In this document: in pieces, positions 1 through 8,501 of the stretch
How positions within the stretch are numbered: the stretch's first letter is position 1
How the letters are laid out: the number at the start of each line of letters is the position of its first letter
Assembly: GCA_012965485.1 (NCBI GenBank)
Contig: DTSF01000228.1
Coordinates: 1-26,531 of the forward strand
Length of the DNA: 26,531 nt
Direction of reading: 5' to 3'
From: Dehalococcoidia bacterium
Lineage (GTDB): Bacteria > Chloroflexota > Dehalococcoidia > SAR202 > UBA826
Notes under the pieces: generated by a model
Databases searched by the model: none
The model's input: only the letters and a program-made list of their open reading frames with translations
Told to the model about the DNA's origin: nothing
Position numbers and translations under genes: made by a program

Positions 1-513
1 ACGCAGGAAGCTATGGAATTTGGAACAATTATCAGCTCCCAGCCTCGATACAACTTACTTTTCCAACAGGAAGACCCAACTTTGGAATTCTGCAGGCAAA
101 ATGAAATAGGCATTATTCCTCATTCAGTATTGGCTAAAGGTCTGCTGGGCGGCAGCTACAAACCCGGTCATTTATTCGCCAACGATGATGAAAGAAGATT
201 GTTCAATTTCTTCCAGGGGGCTCTGTTTCAAACTATTTATGGAGTAACCCAACAATTAGAAGAATGGACTAAAAGCCACGGCAGGGACCTAATACAGTTG
301 GCAATTGCATGGGTCTTAGCCAACTCTGCGGTAACCTCAGCTATAGTGGGTATGAAATCACTCGCTCAAGTCGAAAATGCAGCCAAGGCTTCAACGTGGA
401 AACTTACTTCCAGCGAGCTGTCTGAAGTTGAGGCCATTATTGGGAATTTACGACCTGAGTGGATTAAAGATCAAACACCAGAGGATCCCCCGTATAAATA
501 CGGAAGTTACTAA
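1..513 (+). CDS. Aldo/keto reductase, C-terminal part (5' truncated by window edge)
   Basis: The frame is open from base 1 (Thr-Gln-Glu-Ala before the first ATG at 13), so the gene begins outside the window. The visible 170 or so residues match the second half of an NAD(P)H-dependent aldo/keto reductase barrel. They include the strand and loop with QPRYNLLF, the segment IGIIPHSVLAKGLLGG (usually PYSPLAQGLL in the family), and a C-terminal helix region with IAWVLANSAVTSAIVGMKS that corresponds to the nucleotide-phosphate-binding part. The catalytic Tyr/Lys tetrad lies upstream and cannot be checked. It ends 15 bases from the end of the convergent amidohydrolase gene. The family call is firm; the substrate is unknown. 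Confidence 0.85.
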   Translation, partial: TQEAMEFGTIISSQPRYNLLFQQEDPTLEFCRQNEIGIIPHSVLAKGLLGGSYKPGHLFANDDERRLFNFFQGALFQTIYGVTQQLEEWTKSHGRDLIQLAIAWVLANSAVTSAIVGMKSLAQVENAAKASTWKLTSSELSEVEAIIGNLRPEWIKDQTPEDPPYKYGSY

Positions 514-528
514 AGGACCTAATATCAG

Positions 529-1899
529 CTAAACTATCGGCCATTTTTGAGGGAACGACACTTCATTCCGCTTCATTATATCCGTTCCAATATCCTGCAC
601 CTCTCGTATTAGCTTTTCAGTATCGACAAAATTGGGAACGTAATCTTCTATAACCACATGTCCATCTACTATGACAGTTTTCACACTTCTGCCATCTGCA
701 CTGTAGACGAGACTATTTACGGGGTTAAAAAGGGACCGCCACTCGGGGCGGAGTGTGTCGTACATAACTATGTCGGCCTTTTTCCCCACTTCCAAGGACC
801 CAATTTCGGAACCTAAACCCAACGCTTTTGCGCCATCTATAGTCGCCAGTTCCAAAGCTTTTTCAGGCGGTATTTGAGTTGCATCTCCGGTGGCATCCTT
901 TATAAGTACTGCGGCCAAATACATTGACCGGTTGGTCTCTAGAAGATTGGAATTATTTCCGGCATCTGTACCTAGTCCAACTCGCACATTAGCTTCCAAC
1001 AGGTCAGATAGAGGGAAATTTTTACCATAACCGCCTCCGTTTTTCACCACGTTGGTAGGACAAGTGATTACAGCAGTACCCGTGGAAGCCAGAGAAGCGA
1101 TTTCCTTATCCGACAAACCTACACAATGCGCCAAAGTTACGTTTGAGCCAACGAATCCGTATTCCTCTAATGCGAGTATAGGCGATTCCTTAGACCCGTC
1201 AGATTTGAACCTACCCGCGTTGTTAATATGGAGGGTGCTGCCAACTTCTAATTGATCTGATAGAAGTTTTAAATCCTTTAGTAAGGGCCCACCAACATAT
1301 TCAGGTGAAAAAGGCATTGCCCAAGCGTGTACTTTCCCTTCCAGTCTACCGTTATATTGCGTGATAAAAGATTCCGTTGTCTGTAATGCCTCATCATGGG
1401 AATAGACAGTCATTCGGTATGGGTTATCCCGATCAGTGACTTGAATCCCAGTGATAAGTCTAACTCCAGATTGCTCGTACGCTTCCATACATAAATCGAC
1501 GTGTTTAGTACTACCAGGGTCCATTATAGTAGTTGTGCCATAACTTAGAAGCTCAGTTATAGCTAATAAAGAGGTCAAAAACTCTTCTTTTGGGGACATC
1601 GAATCTTGAAGACGAAACACATTGACAAGATAGTCGTTTCCTAGATCATCTGGAAATATCCCACGTGTAGCATGTGCGTAACTTATATGGCAGTGCCCAT
1701 TAACAAACCCTGGAGTAATTACCATATCCTGAGCATTAATTACCTTATCCACGTTAAGTTGCGATAAGTCCAACATCTTACCTAACGCTGCAATCCGATC
1801 ATTTTCAATCAGAATGCTCCCATTCTTGATAATTCGCCTTTCATAATCCATGGTAATGATGTAGGCAGCATTATGTATAAGAATCTGATTATCACTCAT
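529..1899 (-). CDS. Amidohydrolase of the AtzA/TrzN/MtaD type (metal-dependent hydrolase)
   Basis: This 456-residue protein has the layout of cytosolic amidohydrolases that deaminate or dechlorinate heterocycles: an N-terminal beta-sandwich strand, a TIM barrel, and a C-terminal return of the sandwich (VGKKADIVMYD). Visible metal or catalytic positions are H69-x-H71 (in GFVNGHCH), H224, H258 (LAHCVGLS) and D312 (GTDAG). The residue three after H224 is Asn227, whereas most deaminases of this family have Glu there for proton transfer. Asn283 in CPTN fits the usual substrate-side motif. The ATG is preceded by AAAGAGG at good spacing. Possible substrates include aminated or halogenated N-heterocycles or nucleoside derivatives. 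The fold is certain; the exact reaction is not, partly because of the Asn. Confidence 0.88.
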   Translation of the reverse strand: MSDNQILIHNAAYIITMDYERRIIKNGSILIENDRIAALGKMLDLSQLNVDKVINAQDMVITPGFVNGHCHISYAHATRGIFPDDLGNDYLVNVFRLQDSMSPKEEFLTSLLAITELLSYGTTTIMDPGSTKHVDLCMEAYEQSGVRLITGIQVTDRDNPYRMTVYSHDEALQTTESFITQYNGRLEGKVHAWAMPFSPEYVGGPLLKDLKLLSDQLEVGSTLHINNAGRFKSDGSKESPILALEEYGFVGSNVTLAHCVGLSDKEIASLASTGTAVITCPTNVVKNGGGYGKNFPLSDLLEANVRVGLGTDAGNNSNLLETNRSMYLAAVLIKDATGDATQIPPEKALELATIDGAKALGLGSEIGSLEVGKKADIVMYDTLRPEWRSLFNPVNSLVYSADGRSVKTVIVDGHVVIEDYVPNFVDTEKLIREVQDIGTDIMKRNEVSFPQKWPIV

Positions 1900-2018
1900 G
1901 AATAACCTCTTTCAGACTAGACAATGACCTCACAGCAGTTCCAAGTCTATTCTTACCCTACCCGAAAATATAGCATCAATGGCAAATTAACCCCTGAATG
2001 TGCGAACGTGAATAAAAT

Positions 2019-2048
2019 TTGTAGTAAATAGTTTCTATTTATTACAAT
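2019..2048 (+). promoter_or_regulatory. Candidate sigma70-type promoter for the 2086 gene
   Basis: TTGTAG (2019-2024) and TACAAT (2043-2048) are separated by 18 bases in the AT-rich divergent region between the amidohydrolase and the next gene. Transcription would begin near 2055, about 30 bases before the ATG. The call rests on sequence similarity only. Confidence 0.35.
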
Positions 2049-2085
2049 CACAATCTAATACAACAGATTCTATTTGGGGGATTGC

Positions 2086-2703
2086 ATGACTAACGCGTTG
2101 ATAGAAATCAGAAGAGTGGCGTTACCTGGTAAAGAGTTCATACTAGCAGAAGGGGTAAAAAAATCTTTGGAGGCCACCGGCAAATCCGGAATTGTGACCG
2201 CTACTAGCGCATCCTCCCACCTTCAAACCCGAGACGTTACAACCGCTATTACGGGTTTGACACTAAGTGAAATAACTGAGATTGAAACGGCGGTATCAAA
2301 CTCTCCCGAAGGCCAAGCAAGACTAATGGCCCTTGAGGAACTATGTAGCAAAGTCACGTATCAAGTACTGGTTATACTCGCCGCTTCGGAAAATATTTCA
2401 TTAGAAAAAGCACAATACATCAACCGCAGATATATGAAGGCCAAAAGAGGGCAATCCCAACTTTTGATTGAGGCATTACTTCAATGGAGAGATAAATTTG
2501 AAAAAAAACCAATGGTGACTCGACCTTTAGCATCTGACTTAGATATCGTAAGACTCACCACTCCTTTAGAAACCCTAGAAGAACTCGCAGAGACTATCTC
2601 AACGATAAACACAAATCCTGATCATAAGAAAAACAGGGATGCTGTGAGCGAGCTCACAGTGAGTGGATTCCAGACCAATAATAGAATTATCCACAGAATT
2701 TAG
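2086..2703 (+). CDS. Uncharacterised protein with two related alpha/beta halves
   Basis: I do not recognise a named function. The start is placed at ATG 2086 because GGGGG (2076-2080) precedes it at 5 bases; an in-frame TTG at 2074 would give four more residues but has no such site. The 205-residue product looks like two copies of one unit. Copy 1 runs about residues 6-85 and copy 2 about 105-190. Each starts with an Arg-Arg pair (IEIRRVALPG, YINRRYMKAKRG), has a long helix, a Thr-rich strand (VTAT, VTRP), an alternating hydrophobic strand, then a Leu-Thr/Thr-Leu turn into a Glu-rich helix (LTLSEITEIE, LETLEELAE). That order resembles a fused pair of ferredoxin-like (dimeric alpha/beta barrel) domains. 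There is no signal peptide and no membrane segment. It lies 49 bases before the SDR gene and may be co-transcribed with it. Confidence 0.7.
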   Translation: MTNALIEIRRVALPGKEFILAEGVKKSLEATGKSGIVTATSASSHLQTRDVTTAITGLTLSEITEIETAVSNSPEGQARLMALEELCSKVTYQVLVILAASENISLEKAQYINRRYMKAKRGQSQLLIEALLQWRDKFEKKPMVTRPLASDLDIVRLTTPLETLEELAETISTINTNPDHKKNRDAVSELTVSGFQTNNRIIHRI

Positions 2704-2752
2704 TCTTCCGTTAAATTAGTTACAAAAACGCAAATTGAGATAGAGGTACGTT

Positions 2753-3556
2753 ATGGCAAGGCTCGCTGGTAAAGTAGCAGTGATAACAGGCGGTGCTGGA
2801 GGTATTGGCCGAGCAGCAGCAAAACTTTTCGCAGAAGAGGGCGCTCATGTAGTTTTGGTCGACCTAAACGAATCTGCTCTGAAGGGTGTGGTCCAGGACA
2901 TCGGAGATGAAAATGTAAGCTATGTTGCCGGTGATACAACGGACCCGGTTCAAGTACAACAGTTCGTAAATGCTACTGTTGAACGTCACGGTGGCATTGA
3001 CGTATTTATCGCAAACGCTGGAATAGAAGGAGAAGTGAACTCGATAGTTGATACTCCCGTCGATATGTTTGACAAGGTAATATCAGTAAACGTTAGAGGG
3101 GTATGGCTAGGTTTAAAGTATGTTATGCCAGTGATGCGTGAAAGAGGAGGTGGGAGTATTGTAATCACATCATCTACTGCCGGGGTTAGAGGATCGGCAG
3201 GGATGGCACCCTACTCTGCTAGTAAACACGCAGTAATCGGGCTGATGCGGACCGCAGCAATGGAAGGCTCTTCCATGGGTATTCGCGTGAACACAGTTAA
3301 TCCGGCTCCAATTCAAACCCGGATGATGAGATCAATAGAAGAACAGAGAGTCTCTGAAGGAAAACAGGGCTTCAGTACAGTCGAAGAGGCGCAGAAAGCT
3401 GTTGCTGCAGGTAATCCACTGAGGCGATATGGGGAACCGGAGGAAGTCGGTAAGCTAATGATGTTTCTAGCCAGTGATGAAAGCAGCTTCTGCAATGGTG
3501 GAGTCTACATGGTAGATGGAGGTACAACGGCTGGACAAAACTCATTTGGGAGATAA
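2753..3556 (+). CDS. Short-chain dehydrogenase/reductase (classical SDR)
   Basis: A 267-residue, full-length classical SDR. It shows the cofactor motif TGGAGGIG (12-19), Asp37 at the end of the second strand (favouring NAD over NADP), NAG at 88-90, Asn113, the Ser140/Ser141 active-site strand, and Tyr154-x3-Lys158 in PYSASK. The C-terminal part has the usual YMVDGG segment near the end. It would oxidise a secondary alcohol or reduce a ketone in the cytoplasm; the sequence does not fix the substrate. AGAGG sits 6 bases before the ATG. The gene is followed after 23 bases by a transporter, which suggests a shared transcript for uptake and oxidation of one compound. Confidence 0.93.
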   Translation: MARLAGKVAVITGGAGGIGRAAAKLFAEEGAHVVLVDLNESALKGVVQDIGDENVSYVAGDTTDPVQVQQFVNATVERHGGIDVFIANAGIEGEVNSIVDTPVDMFDKVISVNVRGVWLGLKYVMPVMRERGGGSIVITSSTAGVRGSAGMAPYSASKHAVIGLMRTAAMEGSSMGIRVNTVNPAPIQTRMMRSIEEQRVSEGKQGFSTVEEAQKAVAAGNPLRRYGEPEEVGKLMMFLASDESSFCNGGVYMVDGGTTAGQNSFGR

Positions 3557-3579
3557 TTTGTCCATAGTCCATAACTGAT

Positions 3580-4788
3580 TTGATAAACAAGATAATACAG
3601 TCCCCCGTAATGAAGTTACGAGACTTCAGGTTATTGGCTTTCTCAACTTTCTTTGAAAGCGTTACCCGTGGCGAAAACGTCATCCTAGGTTGGGTGATTC
3701 TGGAACTAACCGACTCTCCATTCATGGTGGGTTTAGCCATGGGCATCCGACATGCACCTGCATTCTTTCTAGGGATAACAGCTGGTACTATTTCAGACCT
3801 CATAGACAGAAGAACACTCATACGGGTACTCATGGCAACAGCTGCACTAGTGGCATTCCTGATGGGTCTTTTATTGGCATCCGGCAAAGCAGAGTTATGG
3901 CATTTATTGTTAATTCCTGCAATTGGTGGAACTATCCATATGATACTGAATACCGTCAGCCGAAGTTTTGTTTTTGACTTGGTGGGCCAAGAAAATGGAT
4001 TATTAGGCATGTCTTATCTCAGCCTAGCAATACGTAGTGGAGGAATGGTTGGGGCCCTAGTAGTCGGTTTTGCTCTTGGAGAATGGGGAGCCGGTGCTGG
4101 ATATTTTGCAATATCTGTCGGTTGTGGGTGTGCCTTTCTCTTCTTGGGCTTAATCAAATCACCCGGAAATTCAGCCCCCTCAAGGAGAGGTGGTCTGGCA
4201 AATGGATTTTCTGAATTCTGGGAAGAATTAAAACGCAACCGTATTCTATCTGCCTTGGTCTTGATAGTAATGTCTGTAGAATTACTTGGGTTTACCTCAC
4301 ACGCTTTAATGCCCAGCATCGCCCGCGATATCTGGGACATGGGCCCTGAAGGCTTAGGGGTTTTGCACGCGTTCAGTTCGGCTGGAGGCATAATAGCAAT
4401 CATCCTCATTTCGATGTTTGGGCAGGGTGGTCGGCATGGGCTTCGATTTATAGTTGTCTTGCATGTGTTTGGTGTAGCCCTTCTACTTCTAGGTTTGGCA
4501 CCTTCAGTTCATATAGCTATTTTGGCAATAGTTTTAATGAGTGGAATGATGGCTCTCTCTGATTTATTTTCCCAAACCTTGCTACAAAGATTGGTCCCAA
4601 ATGATTTAAGAGGTAGGGCTATGGGGGCTTGGACAACAGCAGTCGGGACTGGTCCTTTAGGAAACTTAGAAATCGGAGCTCTAGCTTCCATATTGGGAGT
4701 AACCACTGCCTTGTCATTGCATGGGGGAGCCTTGATTCTATTGGCAATAGTCACCTTCGTGACCTTTAAAAACCTCAGGGAAATATAG
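3580..4788 (+). CDS. Major facilitator superfamily transporter (MFS_3/EntS-like)
   Basis: This is a very hydrophobic protein of about 400 residues with repeated membrane segments expected of a 10-12 helix MFS carrier. The loop GTISDLIDRRTLIRV (about residues 65-80) is the family's motif A, the cytoplasmic loop between helices 2 and 3. A charged central loop (SPGNSAPSRRGGL, then EELKRNRILS) separates the two six-helix halves. The start is uncertain: TTG at 3580 is the first possible codon after an in-frame stop, ATG at 3610 is the next, and neither has a clear ribosome binding site. The N-terminus MKLRDFRLLAFSTFFES resembles the usual beginning of MFS_3 proteins, so 3610 is quite possible. The role would be proton-driven export or import of a small molecule; direction and substrate are unknown. 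Confidence 0.85.
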   Translation: MINKIIQSPVMKLRDFRLLAFSTFFESVTRGENVILGWVILELTDSPFMVGLAMGIRHAPAFFLGITAGTISDLIDRRTLIRVLMATAALVAFLMGLLLASGKAELWHLLLIPAIGGTIHMILNTVSRSFVFDLVGQENGLLGMSYLSLAIRSGGMVGALVVGFALGEWGAGAGYFAISVGCGCAFLFLGLIKSPGNSAPSRRGGLANGFSEFWEELKRNRILSALVLIVMSVELLGFTSHALMPSIARDIWDMGPEGLGVLHAFSSAGGIIAIILISMFGQGGRHGLRFIVVLHVFGVALLLLGLAPSVHIAILAIVLMSGMMALSDLFSQTLLQRLVPNDLRGRAMGAWTTAVGTGPLGNLEIGALASILGVTTALSLHGGALILLAIVTFVTFKNLREI

Positions 4789-4854
4789 ACTCGTTTGTGA
4801 ATCTGGCCGTATAGGCATGTATCATGCAGAAAACGAAGATTAGACAAACTAGTG

Positions 4855-4882
4855 TTGGATCAGAAAGTACCCAATCTAGATC
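4855..4882 (+). promoter_or_regulatory. Possible sigma70-type promoter before the enolase-superfamily gene
   Basis: TTGGAT (4855-4860), 16 bases, TAGATC (4877-4882) lie in the 112-base gap after the MFS gene. Transcription starting near 4889 would give a very short leader before the GGAG at 4891. This is a weak match; read-through from the upstream genes is equally plausible. Confidence 0.25.
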
Positions 4883-4900
4883 GTGACTGTGGAGTATTCG

Positions 4901-6103
4901 ATGAATATTAAAAAGATTAGAGCCGTCCATGTAGATATACCTAAATCTCCCCCTATATCCAAGCCCAGACGACCAAACTGGAACAATACATCCTCCAGAG
5001 CTCTTCCGATAAATAAATACCCAGAATTCACAACCGCTCATGGCAAGATGCCCGGGGCAAATACCAACGAAAGTATTTGGGTCCAGGTTATCGCTGAAGA
5101 CGGAACCTGGGGACTCGGGCAAACTAGCTTCGGAGAAATAACAGCGTCGATAGTTGATTATCATTTCGCGCCCTTACTTGAAGGTAGGGATTGTTTCGCC
5201 TTAGAGTTTCTGAATGACCTGATGTGGAGATCTACTCAGAGATTTGGCGCAGGGGGGATAGCCACTGTAGCCCAATCTGGAATCGACCTTGCCCTTTGGG
5301 ATTTGAAAGGAAAGCTCCTGGAGCAACCGGTCTACAGTCTGCTAGGTGGTCCATGCCGAGAAAAATCACTTTGCTATGTGACTTCAGACGATCTCGATTG
5401 GTCAATCGAGCTGGGATTCAAGCATTATAAAGTCTCAAATCCCGCACACTATGACATGGGAATAGAAGGACTTAATTTAGTAGAGGAAAAGATCGCTTCT
5501 GCCAGAGAAACCGTGGGTGACAGCGCTGAATTGATGTATAACCCTGTCATGTCTTTTAATGTGGAATTTGCTATAAGAATGGCTGAGCGTCTAAGACCAT
5601 ATGGATTGAGATGGCTGGAAGAACCTCTGATACCGACGGATCTAGAAGGTCACATTGAGCTTCGAAAGGCAATCAATTGGGTTCCGCTAGCGACAGGAGA
5701 AGACCACCATGGCAGATGGACGTTTAGACAATTGGTAGAAAACAGGGCGGTCGATGTACTTCAACCAGATTTAAAGTGGTGTGGAGGATTAACAGAAGCC
5801 CTCAAGATATATGCCATTGGGGAAGCAGCAGGGTTAATTACTATCCCCCATGCTGCAGCCGCTTCACCATGGGGACAACATTTTGCTATTTCCATGCCGG
5901 AATCACCGATGGCTGAGTTTTGGATGGGTTCTGATCCTGGAATACCACTTGAAGAGGTTTGCCCGATACCTGGAATGCCAATGCCGAAGGATGGTTATGT
6001 CAAACCTTCAAACGCTCCTGGATTTGGAATGGAAATTAAAGACAAATGGATCGTTCCATGGAATCATTCAGCAGTGTCCACTACATTAGATAGCAAGGCC
6101 TGA
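4901..6103 (+). CDS. Enolase-superfamily protein resembling L-rhamnonate dehydratase, atypical metal site
   Basis: The start at ATG 4901 is supported by GTGGAG six bases upstream; an in-frame GTG at 4883 is less likely. The 400-residue protein follows the L-rhamnonate dehydratase pattern: a capping domain, then a barrel with WLEEPL (metal Glu240), TGEDHH (metal Glu267), QPDLKWCGG (Asp290, paired with the catalytic His) and IPHAAAASP (His317). Spacings between these sites match the Escherichia coli rhamnonate dehydratase as I recall it. The first metal ligand, Asp in that enzyme, is Asn214 here (LMYNPVMSF), and the substrate-binding His of the capping loop appears to be Asn. The expected chemistry is syn or anti dehydration of a sugar or hydroxy acid to a 2-keto-3-deoxy acid, but the changed ligand makes substrate and even activity uncertain. 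Confidence 0.88.
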   Translation: MNIKKIRAVHVDIPKSPPISKPRRPNWNNTSSRALPINKYPEFTTAHGKMPGANTNESIWVQVIAEDGTWGLGQTSFGEITASIVDYHFAPLLEGRDCFALEFLNDLMWRSTQRFGAGGIATVAQSGIDLALWDLKGKLLEQPVYSLLGGPCREKSLCYVTSDDLDWSIELGFKHYKVSNPAHYDMGIEGLNLVEEKIASARETVGDSAELMYNPVMSFNVEFAIRMAERLRPYGLRWLEEPLIPTDLEGHIELRKAINWVPLATGEDHHGRWTFRQLVENRAVDVLQPDLKWCGGLTEALKIYAIGEAAGLITIPHAAAASPWGQHFAISMPESPMAEFWMGSDPGIPLEEVCPIPGMPMPKDGYVKPSNAPGFGMEIKDKWIVPWNHSAVSTTLDSKA

Positions 6104-6206
6104 CCAAATTAACAGTAACGGATTTTACGGCTTCAAAGGTAATAGCTAACTACCTAAATTTATATATTTCAAGCTACAAAATGAATTTTAGATAAAGTGA
6201 GAAACT

Positions 6207-7151
6207 ATGGGACTCAAAAACAGAACACCAACGACTGTGCAGGAATATTTAGATTACAAAACCCGATTTAGTAACTGGGGCAGGTGGGGTGATAATGACC
6301 AGTTTGGAACTCTTAATCACATTACTCCCAATTTAGTAAAAGAAGCAGCCGGTCTTATCAATACAGGACGAACCGTTTCCTGCGCAAATCCCCTAGCGAC
6401 ACACTCCGTTATTCCTGACAGTCATAGAAATCCCAGACCAGCTGATCATAATATGTCAGTCCACGAACGAGGTTCCGGAGATTACATCGGTGTCTCCTAC
6501 CACGGCTTTGTGAACACCCATATTGACGCACTCTGCCATTTTTTTACCAAAAGTGTAGATGAGGGTGGGCGTTTATATAACGATAAAGACCCTGCTTTGA
6601 TCACGAATTCTGGGGCTACAACTCATTCCATAGAAAACTGGCGAGATGGCATAGTTACCAGAGGCGTACTTTATGATATCCCGAAATTCAGGGGTGCTGA
6701 CTTTGTTGAGTTGGAAAATCCCGTGGAGGGCTGGGAGCTGGAAGATTGGGCAGAAAGCCAAGGCATAACACCGCAACCAGGTGACGCAGTTCTTATAAGA
6801 TCAGGGTATGGGGCATTTTGGGAAGCACATCCGGACCTAGAAATGACATTCCCTCCCAACACTCCTGGTAATGCACCTTCAATAATTGAATATCTATATG
6901 ATACAAACGCCTCATTGCTAGGGTGGGACCTTCAGGAATCAGGTCACCGAGATTACGAATATCCAGCGAGAATCGCAGTCCACGAAGTTATCATTCCCCA
7001 CATGGGAATGCCGATTCTCGATAACACAGATTTTGACAGATTAGCAAAAACTTGTGAAGAGCTAAACAGATACAAATTCTATTTTACTATCGCGCCACTG
7101 GTAGTAAAAGGAGGTACAGGTTCTCCAGTAAATCCAATAGCAACGTTTTAA
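6207..7151 (+). CDS. Cyclase-family metal hydrolase (kynurenine-formamidase-like)
   Basis: The 314-residue protein belongs to the cyclase family (kynurenine formamidase, isatin hydrolase and relatives). The metal motif is present as HGFVNTHIDALCHF (about residues 99-112), the family form being H-x-G-T-H-x-D-x-x-x-H. Further family marks are PGDAVLIRSGYGAFW (about 190-205), the DLQESG turn, and the C-terminal APLVVKGGTGSPVNPIA, typical of the longer cyclase subgroup found in catabolic clusters. These enzymes hydrolyse amide or lactam bonds using Mn or Zn in the cytoplasm. A GTGAG-like site precedes the ATG. It is the last gene of the plus-strand run and sits 103 bases after the dehydratase-like gene, so its substrate may belong to the same route. 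Confidence 0.88.
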   Translation: MGLKNRTPTTVQEYLDYKTRFSNWGRWGDNDQFGTLNHITPNLVKEAAGLINTGRTVSCANPLATHSVIPDSHRNPRPADHNMSVHERGSGDYIGVSYHGFVNTHIDALCHFFTKSVDEGGRLYNDKDPALITNSGATTHSIENWRDGIVTRGVLYDIPKFRGADFVELENPVEGWELEDWAESQGITPQPGDAVLIRSGYGAFWEAHPDLEMTFPPNTPGNAPSIIEYLYDTNASLLGWDLQESGHRDYEYPARIAVHEVIIPHMGMPILDNTDFDRLAKTCEELNRYKFYFTIAPLVVKGGTGSPVNPIATF

Positions 7152-7217
7152 ATTACCCACACCAAAAAGATTAGAAGAAGTCTATGGTTAAATCTACTGT
7201 AAAGCACCGAGGAAAAA

Positions 7218-7295
7218 ATGGGGTTCCGTAAAAATTTAATGGCAGAAACTACTTCTGAACTGCAAAAGTCCTTAGACCAAGGATTATACAAATGA
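7218..7295 (+). CDS. Possible 25-residue small protein
   Basis: ATG at 7218 is preceded by GAGG (7209-7212) at five bases and followed by 25 codons. The peptide is hydrophilic, beginning MGFRKNLMAE and ending LDQGLYK, with helix-forming character. It lies alone in the 256-base gap between two convergent genes, where no other coding region is evident. No homologue comes to mind. The ribosome-binding site is good but an ORF this short can occur by chance. Confidence 0.25.
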   Translation: MGFRKNLMAETTSELQKSLDQGLYK

Positions 7296-7407
7296 TCGAT
7301 TCACATTTCCCTTAACAGGGCTTTCATAATAGACAAATTGGATCCGACATTAACTCGGGGAGTCGAAGATTGAAAACCTCTTTGATTCAAGTTATTCGTT
7401 TGCTAAT

Positions 7408-8436
7408 TTATTCCATTGTCAAAATAACTTTACCGGTTTCACCAGAAATAAAAGTGTCGTAAGCGTTTTGGGCCTCATCAAGACCGTATGTGTGGGTAAT
7501 TAATTTATCCATGGGGGAATTCCTCTGCAAAACAAAATTTGCGACCTCAGCCAGACCGGCCTGGCTAAACGTCCAAGAGCCCAATATTGTTAATTGCTTA
7601 TGAATTATTTGAGCACTCACATCGAAAGTAGTGGTATTTCCTTCCCCTACAAAACACACTTTTCCCCAATATTTAGCACTATTAACGGCTTGTATACGAA
7701 CCTCTGGTATGCCAGTAGCGTCCAATGTGCATTCAGCACCTTCGCCGTTGGTAAGTTCTCTAATCACCTGTTCCGCATTGTCCGAAGAGGAATCTATCAC
7801 TTCGCTGGCACCCAATTCTTTCGCAAGGTCCAACCTGTATGAAGATATATCGACTGCTATTACCCTCGCACCTAGCTGAGCTGCGAACATGGTTGCTGAA
7901 AGACCAACAGGTCCTTGCCCGAATATAGCGACCGTATCTAGTCCTGTAGGGTCCAACCTTTTCACCGCATGAAAGGCAGTGCCAGTGCCACATGAACAGG
8001 CTGCCGCAGAAATAAAATCAAGACCTTCTGGCATAGGAATGCACGTATAAGCGGGAACGACCATATATTCCTGGTGCCCACCATGTGCTGTCGACCCATA
8101 AACTTCATGGTCAACTAAGCACATTTGAGTATATCCAATAAGACACATAGAGCACTTCAAACAACCTGTGTAATGATGCATCATGACCTTGTCTCCAATT
8201 GACAGCCCATCTACATTAGGACCGAGTTCTGCTACTACACCAACAGGTTCATGACCGGGAACTTTCAATTCTGATATTTTTGGTTTTTCTAATTTGGGAG
8301 CTCTAAAATTTTTTAAATCACTTCCACACACACCTGAGGCTTTCATTTGTAGAAGAACTTCTCCGATGCCGGGTGCCGGTTTTTCGATATTCTTAGCCAC
8401 TACGACAGAATCTCCAATAAAAAACAGCCCTTTCAT
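7408..8436 (-). CDS. Zinc-dependent medium-chain alcohol dehydrogenase
   Basis: A 342-residue medium-chain dehydrogenase. Catalytic zinc ligands are Cys37 (GVCGSD) and His62-Glu63 (GHE), with a Cys near 147-149 as the probable remaining ligand. The structural zinc lobe has four cysteines, C92-x2-C95-x2-C98-x7-C106. The NAD(P)-binding motif GQGPVG is at 173-178, followed by a strand ending in Asp (VIAVDIS), which favours NAD. It oxidises an alcohol to an aldehyde or ketone in the cytoplasm. AAAGGAG stands before the ATG. It is the second gene after the FlK-like thioesterase (65-base gap), and across the divergent promoter region lies a haloalkane dehalogenase whose product would be an alcohol, a plausible substrate. 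Confidence 0.93.
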   Translation of the reverse strand: MKGLFFIGDSVVVAKNIEKPAPGIGEVLLQMKASGVCGSDLKNFRAPKLEKPKISELKVPGHEPVGVVAELGPNVDGLSIGDKVMMHHYTGCLKCSMCLIGYTQMCLVDHEVYGSTAHGGHQEYMVVPAYTCIPMPEGLDFISAAACSCGTGTAFHAVKRLDPTGLDTVAIFGQGPVGLSATMFAAQLGARVIAVDISSYRLDLAKELGASEVIDSSSDNAEQVIRELTNGEGAECTLDATGIPEVRIQAVNSAKYWGKVCFVGEGNTTTFDVSAQIIHKQLTILGSWTFSQAGLAEVANFVLQRNSPMDKLITHTYGLDEAQNAYDTFISGETGKVILTME

Positions 8437-8501
8437 GCCTAGTTCTCCTTTTAGAAAATTCGACGGTTAATTTTGCCAAACCTGGAAATCCTCGAGGGCT
8501 T

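Noticed and set aside
3372..4010. 212-residue minus-strand ORF overlapping the SDR end and MFS start
   Set aside because: It lies antisense to two well-supported genes, has low-complexity composition and no family marks.
4014..4409. 131-residue minus-strand ORF inside the MFS gene
   Set aside because: Shadow of the transporter reading frame; proline- and arginine-rich with no recognisable domain.
7152..7407. Bidirectional terminator between the convergent cyclase and alcohol dehydrogenase genes
   Set aside because: Only a five-pair hairpin TCCTT-AGACC-AAGGA without a T-run was found.
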